This document shows, in pieces, positions 34,844-44,228 of a stretch of 64,000 nucleotides of DNA. The stretch is from Streptomyces sp. RKAG293 (GTDB taxonomy: Bacteria > Actinomycetota > Actinomycetes > Streptomycetales > Streptomycetaceae). The stretch lies in the NCBI RefSeq assembly GCF_023701745.1, contig NZ_JAJOZB010000001.1:4284501-4348500 (forward strand). Direction: 5' to 3'. A program made the position numbers and the translations under genes. Positions within the stretch are counted from its first letter, which is position 1. The number at the start of each line of letters is the position of its first letter. Under the pieces are notes generated by a model, which saw nothing but the letters and a program-made list of their open reading frames with translations, did not search any database and was not told where the DNA came from.

Positions 34844-35794
34844 CTACGGGTGCTTCGGGCCGTCGACCTTCTCCGTCAGGTAGCCGGCGACGCGCGCGAA
34901 GAGTTCGCGGCGGCCGCTCACGCCGTCGATGACGCGTACCTCGTCGGCGCGGGGGCGCAGCGCCGTGCGGAACCTGAGGGCCGAGTCGCGGGAGGCGCTC
35001 TCGCCGGAGCCGGAGGCGATGAGGAGCGCGGGGCGGCGGCCCGCCGGGGACGGGGCCGGGACGGCGACGCCCTCGTACCGGCCGGAGATCCCGGCGACCG
35101 CGCGGTAGCGGTCGGGGTGGGCGAACGCCTCGCGGACCGCGCACGCCGCCCGGTCGCCGACGCCCAGGATCGCGCGGGCGGAGCGGGTCGTCAGGGTGCG
35201 GTAGTGCCGGGCGACGGCGCCGAGATCGGGTCCCGCGCCGCCGCAGGTGCGCGGGATCACGAGAAGGAACGGATCGGCCAGGCGCCGCTGGACCTGGGCG
35301 GCGAAGCCCGCGTAGAGCTCCTGGTCACCGGCGCCGAGCTCAGCGACCACCACGGGGAAGGACACCTTCGCGGCGCGCGGGTACGCGTACTGCGCCGGGG
35401 TCCAGACGCGCGTGCCGTCGGCGAGCTCCTGCAGGACGCCGCCCGCCGGGCGGGAGATCGTACGGGGCGCCGCGGATCCGGACGCGGGCGGCGCGGCCGC
35501 GCGGGCGGGCGCCCGGGGAGGCGCGGGCACCCGGAGGTCCACCGCCGTCCGGGCCGCGGCCGTCACCGTGCCCCCGCCGCCGCCCGGCGACAGCAGCGGT
35601 ACGGCGACGGCGACCACCGCCAGGACGGCCGCGCCCGCGGCGGCGGCGCGCAGCGCCGTACCGGTACGGTCCTGCGCCAACTCGTAGACCCGGCCGGACC
35701 GTTCCGACCACCAGTAGCGCAGCGCGGAGCGCACGAGCGCCACGGCGGCGGCAGTGGTGAAGAAGAGCAGAGTGAACAGGACGGCATCAGCCAC
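34844..35794 (-). CDS. Membrane-anchored protein with esterase-like C-terminal domain
   Basis: A 316-residue protein. Two membrane helices (about 8-28 and 58-80) flank a basic loop. After a Pro/Ala-rich linker, a C-terminal domain with alpha/beta-hydrolase-like strands follows (FPVVVAELGAGDQEL, PFLLVIPRTCGG, RARAILGVGDRAACA, RRPALLIASGSGES). There is no clear nucleophile Ser in a GxSxG motif; GVGDRA stands where the elbow would be. The GTG at 35794 has GAGGTGG upstream; earlier starts at 35806 and 35863 are possible. Position next to the polymerase delta' gene is shared by many Streptomyces genomes but tells nothing about function. Confidence 0.6.
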   Translation of the reverse strand: MADAVLFTLLFFTTAAAVALVRSALRYWWSERSGRVYELAQDRTGTALRAAAAGAAVLAVVAVAVPLLSPGGGGGTVTAAARTAVDLRVPAPPRAPARAAAPPASGSAAPRTISRPAGGVLQELADGTRVWTPAQYAYPRAAKVSFPVVVAELGAGDQELYAGFAAQVQRRLADPFLLVIPRTCGGAGPDLGAVARHYRTLTTRSARAILGVGDRAACAVREAFAHPDRYRAVAGISGRYEGVAVPAPSPAGRRPALLIASGSGESASRDSALRFRTALRPRADEVRVIDGVSGRRELFARVAGYLTEKVDGPKHP

Positions 35795-36021
35795 GGTACG
35801 GACCACCTCGGGGACGACTGCGGCCTCCGGGTGGGCTCCGGCGGCACTGTCTGCAGCCTGCAACGCGGCACGCCGGGTGGGCGGTCGGCGTTACGGGTCC
35901 CCGTCGTTGATCACCCGAAGGCACCAAAGGCGCCAAAGGCACCAACGACCCCAGAGGGCCGAGGAAGGCGAAGGCCCCCTCAGCCCGCCCCCTCAGTCCG
36001 CCCCTGTCAGCCCGCCCCCTG

Positions 36022-37242
36022 TCAGCCCGCCCGCAGCGACAGCGTCATCGCCTCCACCGCCAGCAGCGGCGCGACGTTCCGTTCCAGTGCCTGCCGGCAG
36101 GCGAGGATCGACTCGATCCGGCGCAGCGAGTTCTCCGGGCGGGAGGAGGCCGCGATGCGCTCGATCGCGTCGCGCGCCTCGACGTTCGCGATGCCGACCT
36201 TCGAGCCGACCTGTACCGCGAGCACGTCCCGGTAGAACCCGGCCAGGTCGATGAGGGCGAGGTCCAGGGTGTCCCGCTGGGTTCGGGTCGATCTGCGCTT
36301 CTGGCGGTCCGCGAGGTCCTTCATGGCGCCCGCCGTGCCGCGCGGCATCCGGCTGCCGGCGCCCGCCGACGCCCCGAGCGCGGCCCGCAGCTCCTCGGTC
36401 TCCTTGCCGTCAACGTCCACGGCGACCTGCTTGGCGTCGTCCGAGGCCGCGTCCACCAGCTCCTGCGCGGCCTTCAGACACCCGCCCACATCGTCCACCC
36501 GCAGCGGCACCCGCAGCACGGTCGCCCGCCGCGCCCGCGCCTGCTCGTCGGTGGCGAGCCGGCGGGCCCGGCCGATGTGGCCCTGTGTCGCCCGGGCGGC
36601 CGTGGAGGCCAGCTCGGGGTCGACCCCGTCGCGCCGCACCAGGACGTCGGCGACCGCTTCCACGGACGGGGTCCGCAGACTCAGCAGCCGGCACCGGGAG
36701 CGGATGGTCGGCAGCGCGTCCTCGACCGAGGGCGCGCACAGCAGCCAGACGGTCCGGGGCGCGGGCTCCTCGACCGCCTTCAGGAGCACGTTCCCCGCTC
36801 CTTCGGTGAGGCGGTCGGCGTCCTCCAGGACGATCACCTGCCACCGGCCGCCCGCCGGCGACATGGCCGCCCGCCGCACCAGGTCACGGGTGTCCTTCAC
36901 GCCGATCGACAGCAGATCCGTCCGGACGATCTCGACGTCCGCGTGCGTCCCGATCAGCGTCGTGTGGCAGCCGTCGCAGAACCCGCAGCCCGGCACCCCG
37001 CCCAGCGCCCGGTCCGGGCTCGTGCACTGCAGCGCCGCCGCGAAGGCGCGGGCCGCGGTGGAGCGGCCGGAGCCGGGCGGGCCGGTGAACAGCCAGGCGT
37101 GCGTCATCTTGGACGCGGTCGGCAGCGCCGCGCCCTTCGCGCCCGCCGACGTGGCCGTCACCAGGGCATCGGCGTCCCGCGCGGCCGCGGACAGCTGCGC
37201 CGTCACCGCGTCCTGGCCGACCAGGTCGTCCCACACCGCCAT
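36022..37242 (-). CDS. holB: DNA polymerase III subunit delta' (clamp-loader)
   Basis: A 406-residue clamp-loader subunit. The N-terminus VWDDLVGQDAVTAQL is typical. The P-loop-like motif GPPGSGRS (54-61) has Arg in place of Lys. A zinc-binding cluster has Cys73, Cys86, Cys89 and Cys92, followed by the VIVLEDADRLTEGAGNVLLK sensor block and RSRC. In known delta' the P-loop does not hydrolyse ATP but stabilises the complex. It loads the sliding clamp at replication forks. The ATG at 37242 follows AGAGGAC. It is an essential-type core gene, which marks this part of the window as chromosomal. Confidence 0.93.
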   Translation of the reverse strand: MAVWDDLVGQDAVTAQLSAAARDADALVTATSAGAKGAALPTASKMTHAWLFTGPPGSGRSTAARAFAAALQCTSPDRALGGVPGCGFCDGCHTTLIGTHADVEIVRTDLLSIGVKDTRDLVRRAAMSPAGGRWQVIVLEDADRLTEGAGNVLLKAVEEPAPRTVWLLCAPSVEDALPTIRSRCRLLSLRTPSVEAVADVLVRRDGVDPELASTAARATQGHIGRARRLATDEQARARRATVLRVPLRVDDVGGCLKAAQELVDAASDDAKQVAVDVDGKETEELRAALGASAGAGSRMPRGTAGAMKDLADRQKRRSTRTQRDTLDLALIDLAGFYRDVLAVQVGSKVGIANVEARDAIERIAASSRPENSLRRIESILACRQALERNVAPLLAVEAMTLSLRAG

Positions 37243-37414
37243 TACGAGTCCTCTGCGGTCGCCGTTCGTGCCATCGCCCGTTGCCATCGGAAGCCAAGCC
37301 ATGGGAGCCATGGGTAGCCATCAGATGCCATCGGACCTGGACACCATTGTCGGGCATCGCACTGACAACGGTTCGCCGCTCACCGGCCGCCCCGTCCCCG
37401 CCCCACCCCACCCC

Positions 37415-39748
37415 TCACATCGTCAGCCGGCGCACCCCGCCCGCCACAGCGCGCTGCTCCGGAGCGTCCGCCCCGGTCCAGCAGGATCCGCGGCGGGCCA
37501 GCAGCCGGCGCAGCCAGACCTCCGTCGCGACGAGCTCGCCGAGCCCGTCCAGCGGGAGCGCCTCGCCGTCGGCGGCGGCCCGCAGGGCCTGGCGGACGAC
37601 GCGGGCCTCGACGAGCCCGGCGTCGGCGAGCAGCGGCGTGTCGAACAGTTCGATGAGGTCGTCGACGGAGGACCGCAGCCCGGTGCGGAACGCGGCGGCG
37701 GTCGAGACGTGGGAGTTGGCGCCCCAGCCCGGCGGCAGCTCCCGGATCCCCGAGCCGGCCAGGACCGCCCGCAGCACCGAGACCCGCGCCCCGGGCTGCA
37801 CGCGCAGCGCCTCGGGCAGCGCCCGGCAGGCGCGGACGACCTGGTTGTCGAGGAAGGGGGCGTGCAGCCGCTGGCTGCGCACCTCGACGGCCTGCTCGAA
37901 GACGCGGTGGTCGGCGGCGTGCCGGGCCAGCGCGGCTCGCGCGCGCCGGTCGCCCGGACGTTCCACCGGTCCCGGCCGGGCCGCCGCCTCCTGGAGGCGA
38001 ACCGATACTTCGGCGAGGGCCTCGCCGGTCAGCCAGCGGGCGGCCGGGCCCGGCCGCACCCAGGCCAGCGCGGCGAGGGAGGCGTTGAGCGCGGCGCCCG
38101 GCCCCGCGTCACCGGAGCTCGAGCCGGGACCGAAGCCGTTGCCGGAGGCCGCGGACGAGCCGGATCCGTAGCCGAAGTCGCGCCGCAACAGCCGGGCCGC
38201 GGCGTCCTGCACGCCCTGCTGGTAGGGCGTACGGGCCAGCCGCCGGGCGGCGCGGTAGACGGTGAAGGGGACGAGGACGGAACGGCCGGTCGGGCCGTCA
38301 GCCGTGGCGAGCGCGGCCACCGGTCGCAGCATGTGCCGGCGGTGCCGGTCCAGGAGCAGGTCGGCGAGGCGTGCCGGGTGCGCGTCGAGGACCTGGCGGG
38401 CGCCGTGCCCCACGAGGTGGTCGGCGCCGCCCGCGGCGAGCCGGCGGCGGTGGCGCTCCGCGGTGATGAGGGACGGGCCCGGCTCGTCGGTGAGCGGGCC
38501 CGAGCCGAGCTCGGCGTACGGGAGCGCCTCGGTGCCGCCGGGCACCACCACGTGGTGCAGCCGGGGGTCGGCGGCCATGGCCCTGGCCCGTTCGAGTTCG
38601 GCGTCGCGGGACTGCAGTCCGCCGCCCGCCAGATCGTTGAAGGTGACGGCCAGCAGCCGCTGCCCGGCCGAGGATCCGTGGCCGAGCGGGGTGCCGGGCA
38701 TGCCGGGCAGTCCGGCGGCGAGCAGCGCGAGGGTGGCGGAGGCGCTGCCTCCGGACAGGTCGGCGCCGATGCCGGGGGACGGGGCCTCGCCGGCCTCGGG
38801 GATGAAGCGCGGCTGGGCGAGCCGGGCCCGTACGGCGTCGACGAGGGCGTCGCGGACCCCGGTGATCGCCGCCTCGGTGTCGGAGGCGGAGGTCTGGTTG
38901 CCGACGGCGAGCGACGCGGTCGCCTCGTAGCCGCTGATCTCGGGGACGCCGTCGCGCAGGATGAGGGCGTGGCCCGGCGGCACGCGGCGGACGCCGATGT
39001 ACGGCGTCCCGTCGCCGAGCGCCTCGGGCGAGTCCGGGCAGGCGAGGGTGGCGGCGAGGTGGGTGACGTCCAGCCCCGCCTCGGTGAGGTCGGCGAGCGG
39101 GAGAGCGGCCGTCGCGAAGGCCGTACCGCCCGCCCAGCGGGTGTGGAAGACCGGCCGGGCGCCGGCGAGGTCGCCCAGGATCGTGATCCGGCGGCCGAGT
39201 TGGAGGACGGCGGTGTAACTGCCGGGCCATGCGGTGAGGTGGCGCAGGGCGCCGCCGCGGGCGGCGAAGAGGCCGACGCGCAGTTGGGCGTCGCTGGCGT
39301 GGCAGCGGCCGAGGATGGCGATCCGGGCGATGGCGGGGTGGCTGCTGCCGTAGCCGCTGCCGTGACCGCCGCCGTAGGTACTGCCGTTGCTGTCGCCGTA
39401 GCCGTTGGAACCCTGGTAGCCGGTTCCGGTGCCGCGGCCGCTGCTGCCGCCGCCGTAACCGTTGTTCCCGTACCCGTTGCTTCCGTAGCCGCTTCCGGAG
39501 CCGCTTCCGTAGGCGGCACCCGTACCGGACCCGGAACCAGAACCGGAATAGCTGCTGCCGCCCTGGTAGGAGGCGCCGGCCGGGTCGGCGTGGATCACGC
39601 GGACCTCGTCCGGACGCCAGTCACCGACCGCCCACAGCGGATCCGGGTCGCCCCACAGGAGTTGCGCGCCAACCGGGAGGACCGTACGGGCCGCAGTGCC
39701 CGGGAGTGACCCCGCGGCGGCACTGCTCCACCCCACCAACCACCGCAT
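37415..39748 (-). CDS. Asparagine-synthetase-like protein with degenerate active sites and Gly/Ser/Tyr insertion
   Basis: A 777-residue asparagine synthetase homologue. The N-terminus reads MRWLVGW, so the glutaminase Cys2 is absent. A low-complexity Gly/Ser/Tyr/Asn stretch (about 62-138) splits the N-terminal domain. The PP-loop motif appears as LSGGSASA, so the usual Asp of SGGxDS is replaced. The C-terminal part still has HAPFLDNQVV and ELPPGWGANSH. Loss of glutaminase is known for lasso-peptide cyclases and beta-lactam synthetases; change in the ATP motif is rarer. The ATG at 39748 follows GTGGAGG. It may be a regulatory or altered enzyme. Confidence 0.75.
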   Translation of the reverse strand: MRWLVGWSSAAAGSLPGTAARTVLPVGAQLLWGDPDPLWAVGDWRPDEVRVIHADPAGASYQGGSSYSGSGSGSGTGAAYGSGSGSGYGSNGYGNNGYGGGSSGRGTGTGYQGSNGYGDSNGSTYGGGHGSGYGSSHPAIARIAILGRCHASDAQLRVGLFAARGGALRHLTAWPGSYTAVLQLGRRITILGDLAGARPVFHTRWAGGTAFATAALPLADLTEAGLDVTHLAATLACPDSPEALGDGTPYIGVRRVPPGHALILRDGVPEISGYEATASLAVGNQTSASDTEAAITGVRDALVDAVRARLAQPRFIPEAGEAPSPGIGADLSGGSASATLALLAAGLPGMPGTPLGHGSSAGQRLLAVTFNDLAGGGLQSRDAELERARAMAADPRLHHVVVPGGTEALPYAELGSGPLTDEPGPSLITAERHRRRLAAGGADHLVGHGARQVLDAHPARLADLLLDRHRRHMLRPVAALATADGPTGRSVLVPFTVYRAARRLARTPYQQGVQDAAARLLRRDFGYGSGSSAASGNGFGPGSSSGDAGPGAALNASLAALAWVRPGPAARWLTGEALAEVSVRLQEAAARPGPVERPGDRRARAALARHAADHRVFEQAVEVRSQRLHAPFLDNQVVRACRALPEALRVQPGARVSVLRAVLAGSGIRELPPGWGANSHVSTAAAFRTGLRSSVDDLIELFDTPLLADAGLVEARVVRQALRAAADGEALPLDGLGELVATEVWLRRLLARRGSCWTGADAPEQRAVAGGVRRLTM

Positions 39749-39998
39749 CGCCGCCTCCACAGGCTGTGGACCACTGGCTGTGCGGCATGCGAACTGCCGC
39801 TCCGCCTGAGGAACATGCTGCCATGGCACGGCGCACAAGGAGGCGCATGGGCGCAGGGAGGAGCGCCGGGTCGTCCGCGTGAAGCCAAACGTCGGTTTCA
39901 CGCCAAAGTGGCTGGCACATGCCGGAGTTGATATGCCGGTCGCCGGATCTGTGGTCGAGCGGGCGCATTTACGGGACATACGCCGCATAAAAACAACA

Positions 39999-40028
39999 GT
40001 CCGGGAGGCGTCCGCACGCCTCCCGGAC
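39999..40028 (-). terminator. Minus-strand rho-independent terminator without an assigned gene
   Basis: A 13-bp perfect stem (gtccgggaggcgt / acgcctcccggac) with loop CCGC. On the minus strand it is followed by GTTGTTTTTAT, a good T-run; on the plus strand no T-run follows. It would end a leftward transcript starting between about 40050 and 41000. Confidence 0.75.
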
Positions 40029-40429
40029 CGGTCCGCCGCCCGCGGGGATTGTGGCGGCGGAGCCCCCTGGCCCGCCGTCTCTTGCCATTGCCGCTTGTCG
40101 AGGCCACGGGCCGACCCACCCGTCCATGGAAGCGCGCCTGATCAGGACCGCAAAGAGCGCACGGGCGGGCGCACAGCCACATATACCGGGAGCACGGGCA
40201 CTTTTTGGGGGCTGCAATCTCGCCATCCGGGACAGGCCTCTTAACGGTCGGGATGCGGCGAACTACGCTGGGTGTACCCGAGTAGCGAACGCCCCGGCAT
40301 CTCGGGGCCCGGTTTGTCCGCGACATTGGCCGAATCGGGCTCCACAGACATCACAGCCTCTACAAGAGGGGCTGGGGCGGCCGTTCTTTGTGTCGAGGGG
40401 GTGGCAAGGGCGTGGTCCACGTGCGCGGC

Positions 40430-40770
40430 CCTCGCGTGTCCGGACGGGCCGGCGCGTCCGGCATCCCCGGCGCGTCCGACACAGCCGGCCCGGCCGATGT
40501 TCCCGGCCCGGTCGACACCCCCGGCACCCGCGGCACCCCCGGCCCGGCCGACATCTCCGGCTTACCCGATGCCTCGGGACCACCGGGACCACCGAGCCCA
40601 CCCGGCCCATCCGATACCCCGGGTTCATCCGATGCTCCAGGCTCATCCGGTCCGACCAGAGCGACCCACCCGACCAGAGCGACCCGCCCGTCCGGCCCGA
40701 CCGGCTTGCCGGGAACGGCCGTCGCGCCCGGTGCGCCCGGTCCTGCCGGTGCGTCCGACGAGGAGTGGCC
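40430..40770. repeat. Degenerate GC-rich repeats, collagen-like in translation
   Basis: About 340 bp of irregular 9-12 bp units of ccggcc(c/g)g and cccgg-type with gac/tcc variants. Translated in two opposite frames, it gives Gly-Pro-X runs (for example GPADVPGPVDTPG on plus, GPGVPRVPGVSTGPG on minus). Not enough coding evidence to call either. Confidence 0.65.
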
Positions 40771-41006
40771 ATGCTGTGCTCTCCCGGGAGGCAGCTTCCG
40801 CCGCCCCCCGTTCTCGCACGAGTTCTCGCCCGAATCCCCCCTCGGTCCCACGTCTGGGTACCGAACCGGATACCGATCCAGCTGCCGAGCCGGGTACCGG
40901 ACCGAGTACCGAACCGGGTGCACACCCGGGCTCCCGTCAGCACCGCCCCCCGAGAGACAACCAGGCCGTCCGGCCTGCCCCCAGCGGCATCGCGAGGTGA
41001 ACCGCA

Positions 41007-42422
41007 GTGAACAAGGAACATCGCGGGCCGAACGAAAAACTCGGCACCCTGCTCGCCCTGGCCGCCATCAGTAACGCGGGCCTCGCCCGCCGGGTCAACG
41101 ACCTGGGCGCGCAACGGGGCCTGACCCTCCGCTACGACAAGACCTCGGTGGCCCGCTGGGTCAGCAAGGGCATGGTGCCGCAGGGCGCCGCACCGCACCT
41201 CATCGCCGCGGCCATAGGCAGCAAGCTCGGCCGTCCCGTCCCGCTGCACGAGATCGGGCTCGCGGACGCCGATCCGGCGCCCGAGGTCGGGCTCGCCTTC
41301 CCGCGCGACGTCGGCGAGGCGGTGAAGTCCGCCACCGACCTGTGGCGGCTCGACCTGGCCGGCCGCCGCGGTCCCGGCGGCACCGGCATCTGGCAGAGCC
41401 TGGCGGGCTCCTTCGCGGTCAGCGCGTACGTGACCCCCGCCTCGCGCTGGCTGATCACCCCCGCCGACGCCCTGGTGGCCCGTGACGCCCCCGCGCCCGG
41501 CACCGCCCACGTCGGGCACTCGGACGTGGCGAAGCTGCGCGAGGCCGCGGACGACGCCCGCCGCTGGGACTCGAAGTACGGCGGCGGCGACTGGCGCTCC
41601 GGCATGGTCCCCGAATGCCTGCGGGTCGAGGCGGCGCCGCTGCTGCTCGGCTCGTACAGCGACGAGGTCGGCCGCTCGCTCTTCGGCGCCACCGCGGAAC
41701 TCACCCGGCTCGCCGGCTGGATGGCCTTCGACACCGGCCAGCAGGAGGCCGCGCAGCGCTACTACATCCAGGCCCTGCGGCTGGCCCGCGCGGCGGCCGA
41801 CGTCCCCCTGGGCGGCTACGTCCTGGCGTCGATGTCCCTGCAGGCCACGTACCGGAACTTCGCCGACGAGGGCGTCGACCTCGCCCAGGCCGCCCTGGAA
41901 CGCAACCGCGGTCTGGCCACCGCCCGCACGATGAGCTTCTTCCAGCTCGTCGAGGCCCGCGCCCACGCCAAGGCCGGCGAAGCCGCCGCGTGCGCCACGT
42001 CCCTCGCGGCGGCCGAGTCCTGGCTGGAGCGCTCCCGGGACGGCGACGCCGATCCCGCCTGGCTCGGCTTCTACTCCTACGACCGGCTCGCCGCCGACGC
42101 CGCCGAGTGCTACCGCGACCTGCGGGTACCCCGCCAGGTGCAGCGTTTCACCGAACAGGCGCTGGCCCGGCCCACGGAGGAGTACGTCCGCTCGCACGGA
42201 CTGCGCCTCGTCGTGTCGGCCGTCGCCGAACTCGAGTCGGGGAACCTGGACGCCGCCTGCGCCGCGGGGACCAAGGCCGTCGAGGTCGCCGGCCGCATCT
42301 CGTCGGCGCGCACCACGGAGTACGTCCGCGATCTGCTGCACCGGCTGGAGCCGTACGGCAACGAACCGCGGGTCGTCGAGCTGCGGGAACGGGCCCGGCC
42401 GCTGCTGGCGGCGCCGGCGTGA
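41007..42422 (+). CDS. NsdA-like TPR regulator (sporulation-associated)
   Basis: A 471-residue protein of the NsdA group known from Streptomyces, where members repress sporulation and antibiotic production. The N-terminal part is helix-turn-helix-like (ISNAGLARRVNDLGAQRG, YDKTSVARWVSKGMVPQGAA). A long helical, TPR-like region follows (AQRYYIQALRLARAAADVPLGGY, SMSLQATYRNFADEGVDLAQ, AAVEVAG-type motifs). The GTG at 41007 follows GAGGTG about 9 bases upstream. Repeat-rich DNA precedes it, and it is transcribed away from the asparagine-synthetase-like gene. The precise role here is inferred from the family. Confidence 0.8.
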   Translation: MNKEHRGPNEKLGTLLALAAISNAGLARRVNDLGAQRGLTLRYDKTSVARWVSKGMVPQGAAPHLIAAAIGSKLGRPVPLHEIGLADADPAPEVGLAFPRDVGEAVKSATDLWRLDLAGRRGPGGTGIWQSLAGSFAVSAYVTPASRWLITPADALVARDAPAPGTAHVGHSDVAKLREAADDARRWDSKYGGGDWRSGMVPECLRVEAAPLLLGSYSDEVGRSLFGATAELTRLAGWMAFDTGQQEAAQRYYIQALRLARAAADVPLGGYVLASMSLQATYRNFADEGVDLAQAALERNRGLATARTMSFFQLVEARAHAKAGEAAACATSLAAAESWLERSRDGDADPAWLGFYSYDRLAADAAECYRDLRVPRQVQRFTEQALARPTEEYVRSHGLRLVVSAVAELESGNLDAACAAGTKAVEVAGRISSARTTEYVRDLLHRLEPYGNEPRVVELRERARPLLAAPA

Positions 42423-42429
42423 TGCCGCC

Positions 42430-42705
42430 CTAGGCGTAGCCGATGCCGTGGCCGAAGGTGAAGCCGATGCCGTAGCCGATGCCGTAGCTGCGGTCGCTGT
42501 AGCAGTAGCAGTAGCTGCGGTCGTCGCGGTAGCCGTAGTCGAAGTCGTAGCTGTACCTGCAGCCGTCGTGAGGTCGGGAGCTCAGGAACTCGTGAGCCGC
42601 CCGTGAGCCGCCCGTGGACCGCCTGTGCGGTCCACGGACTGCGTCCACGGGGTCACACACCTTGCCCCGCAAGGGTTTGCGACGATTGTCAGTGGGCCAG
42701 TTCAT
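42430..42705 (-). CDS. Small Tyr/Gly/Asp-rich hypothetical protein
   Basis: A possible 91-residue protein. The N-terminal half is basic and ordinary (MNWPTDNRRKPLRGKVCDPV, ...HEFLSS). The C-terminal half is repetitive and aromatic (YSYDFDYGYRDDRSYCYCYS, YGIGYGIGFTFGHGIGY), the product of ccgatgccgtag-type DNA repeats. The ATG at 42705 lies next to a cluster of catgatgggg repeats (42700-42800). No family is recognised. It could be non-coding; the tail looks like a repeat artefact. Confidence 0.35.
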   Translation of the reverse strand: MNWPTDNRRKPLRGKVCDPVDAVRGPHRRSTGGSRAAHEFLSSRPHDGCRYSYDFDYGYRDDRSYCYCYSDRSYGIGYGIGFTFGHGIGYA

Positions 42706-42834
42706 GATGGGGATGTCTTCAGGTCGAGGACTTCATGGCGTCATGGCGGGGGCTTCATGAAGGGGACTCATGATGGGGGCCCATGATGGGGGCGACTGGC
42801 CGTCCGGTCAGAAGCGCGGAGCCGGGGAGGTGGC

Positions 42835-44082
42835 ATGGGACCGTACGCCGATGATGTGAACGATGTCGTCGTCATCGGGGCGGGCATCGTCGGCCTGTCC
42901 ACGGCCTACGCGCTGACCCGTGCGGCGCCGGGCACGCGGGTGACGGTCCTGGAGAAGGAGCCCGGCCCGGCCCGGCACCAGACCGGCCGCAACAGCGGAG
43001 TGATCCACAGCGGGATCTACTACCCCCCGGGGTCGCTCAAGGCGCGCTACGCCCTCCAGGGCTCCGCCGAGATGGCGAAGTTCTGCGCGGAGCACGACAT
43101 CGCGCACGAGATCACCGGCAAGCTCATCGTCGCGACGGAGCGGGACGAGCTGCCCCGGCTGCATGCCCTGGTCCAGCGCGGCCGGGAGCACGGCATCGCG
43201 GTGCGCGAGCTGGGCCCCGCCCAGATCCAGGAGTACGAACCGCAGGCGGCCGGCCTGGCCGCCATCCACGTCGGCTCCACCGGCATCTGCGACTACGGCG
43301 CGGTGGCCGCGACCATGGCCCGGCTCGCCACCGACGCGGGCGCCAGGATCCAGTACGGCGCCGAGGTCCGCGCGATCACCCGGACCCGCGGCTCCGGGCC
43401 GGACGGCACCGGGATCGTCGTCGAGTCCACCACCGGCGAGATCCGTACGAAGACCCTCGTGAACTGCGCGGGTCTGCACTGCGACCGCGTGGCCCGCCTC
43501 GCGGGCGACAAGCCCGGGATGCGCATCGTCCCCTTCCGCGGCGAGTACTACGAGCTGAAGCCGTCCCGTACCGGCCTCGTCCGCGGTCTGGTCTACCCGG
43601 TCCCCGACCCGGCCTTCCCCTTCCTCGGCGTCCACCTCACCCGGGATGTGCACGGCGGGGTGCACCTCGGCCCCAACGCGGTCCCGGCGATGGCCCGCGA
43701 GGGCTACCACCGCCGCACGTTCCGCGCCCGGGACCTGGCGGAGGTCGCCGGCTACCCCGGCACGTGGCGGATCGCCCGCCGTCACTGGCGGTACGAGATC
43801 GGCGAGATCCACCGCTCGCTGTCCAAGCGCGCCTTCACCGCCGCCGCGCAGCGCCTGCTGCCCGCGCTCCGCCCGTCCGACCTGATACCGGCGCCCTCCG
43901 GGGTCCGCGCCCAGGCGGTGCTCCGTGACGGCACCCTCGTCGACGATTTCCTGTTCGGCGGCTCAGGCCCCTTCGTCCACGTCCTCAACGCGCCCTCGCC
44001 GGCCGCGACGGCGTCCCTCCCGATCGGGCGCGAAGTGGCCCGCCGGGCCCTGTCGGCGCTGGCCACCCTGCAGACGGCGTAG
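42835..44082 (+). CDS. lhgO: L-2-hydroxyglutarate oxidase
   Basis: A 415-residue FAD enzyme of the LhgO/DAO family that oxidises L-2-hydroxyglutarate to 2-oxoglutarate. The FAD-binding Rossmann motif VVVIGAGIVGLSTAYAL starts near residue 12, followed by the LhgO signature HQTGRNSGVIHSGIYYPPGS. Other typical blocks are FRGEYYEL, GVHLTRDVHGGVHLGPNAV and a C-terminal DDFLFGGSGPFVHVLNAPSP. The ATG at 42835 follows GGGGAGGTGG. It diverges from the small Tyr-rich frame and precedes trmB with a 162-bp gap. Good family match. Confidence 0.9.
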   Translation: MGPYADDVNDVVVIGAGIVGLSTAYALTRAAPGTRVTVLEKEPGPARHQTGRNSGVIHSGIYYPPGSLKARYALQGSAEMAKFCAEHDIAHEITGKLIVATERDELPRLHALVQRGREHGIAVRELGPAQIQEYEPQAAGLAAIHVGSTGICDYGAVAATMARLATDAGARIQYGAEVRAITRTRGSGPDGTGIVVESTTGEIRTKTLVNCAGLHCDRVARLAGDKPGMRIVPFRGEYYELKPSRTGLVRGLVYPVPDPAFPFLGVHLTRDVHGGVHLGPNAVPAMAREGYHRRTFRARDLAEVAGYPGTWRIARRHWRYEIGEIHRSLSKRAFTAAAQRLLPALRPSDLIPAPSGVRAQAVLRDGTLVDDFLFGGSGPFVHVLNAPSPAATASLPIGREVARRALSALATLQTA

Positions 44083-44228
44083 CCGGGTCGCGAGCTCGGG
44101 CAGCTCAGCCCGGGGTCCGGGCAGGCGGCTGCAGGCCAGGGGTCCGGGCTGGGGCTCCGGACCCCCGAGGCTGACGACCGCCCCCGGTCCGGAGCAGCCG
44201 GCCGGGCGGGGGTGCTTCCACCCGCCCG

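Larger units (their letters stand above)
39749..41006. other. 1.26-kb non-genic stretch upstream of two divergent genes
   Basis: No convincing protein gene. It contains the promoter region of the asparagine-synthetase-like gene, a minus-strand terminator (39999-40028), an AT-richer spot near 40180-40240 (atataccggg, ctttttgggg), and a 340-bp degenerate repeat block (40430-40770) before the NsdA-like gene. A 19-codon frame on the minus strand (GTG 40201 to stop 40142) has no ribosome site. Confidence 0.6.
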
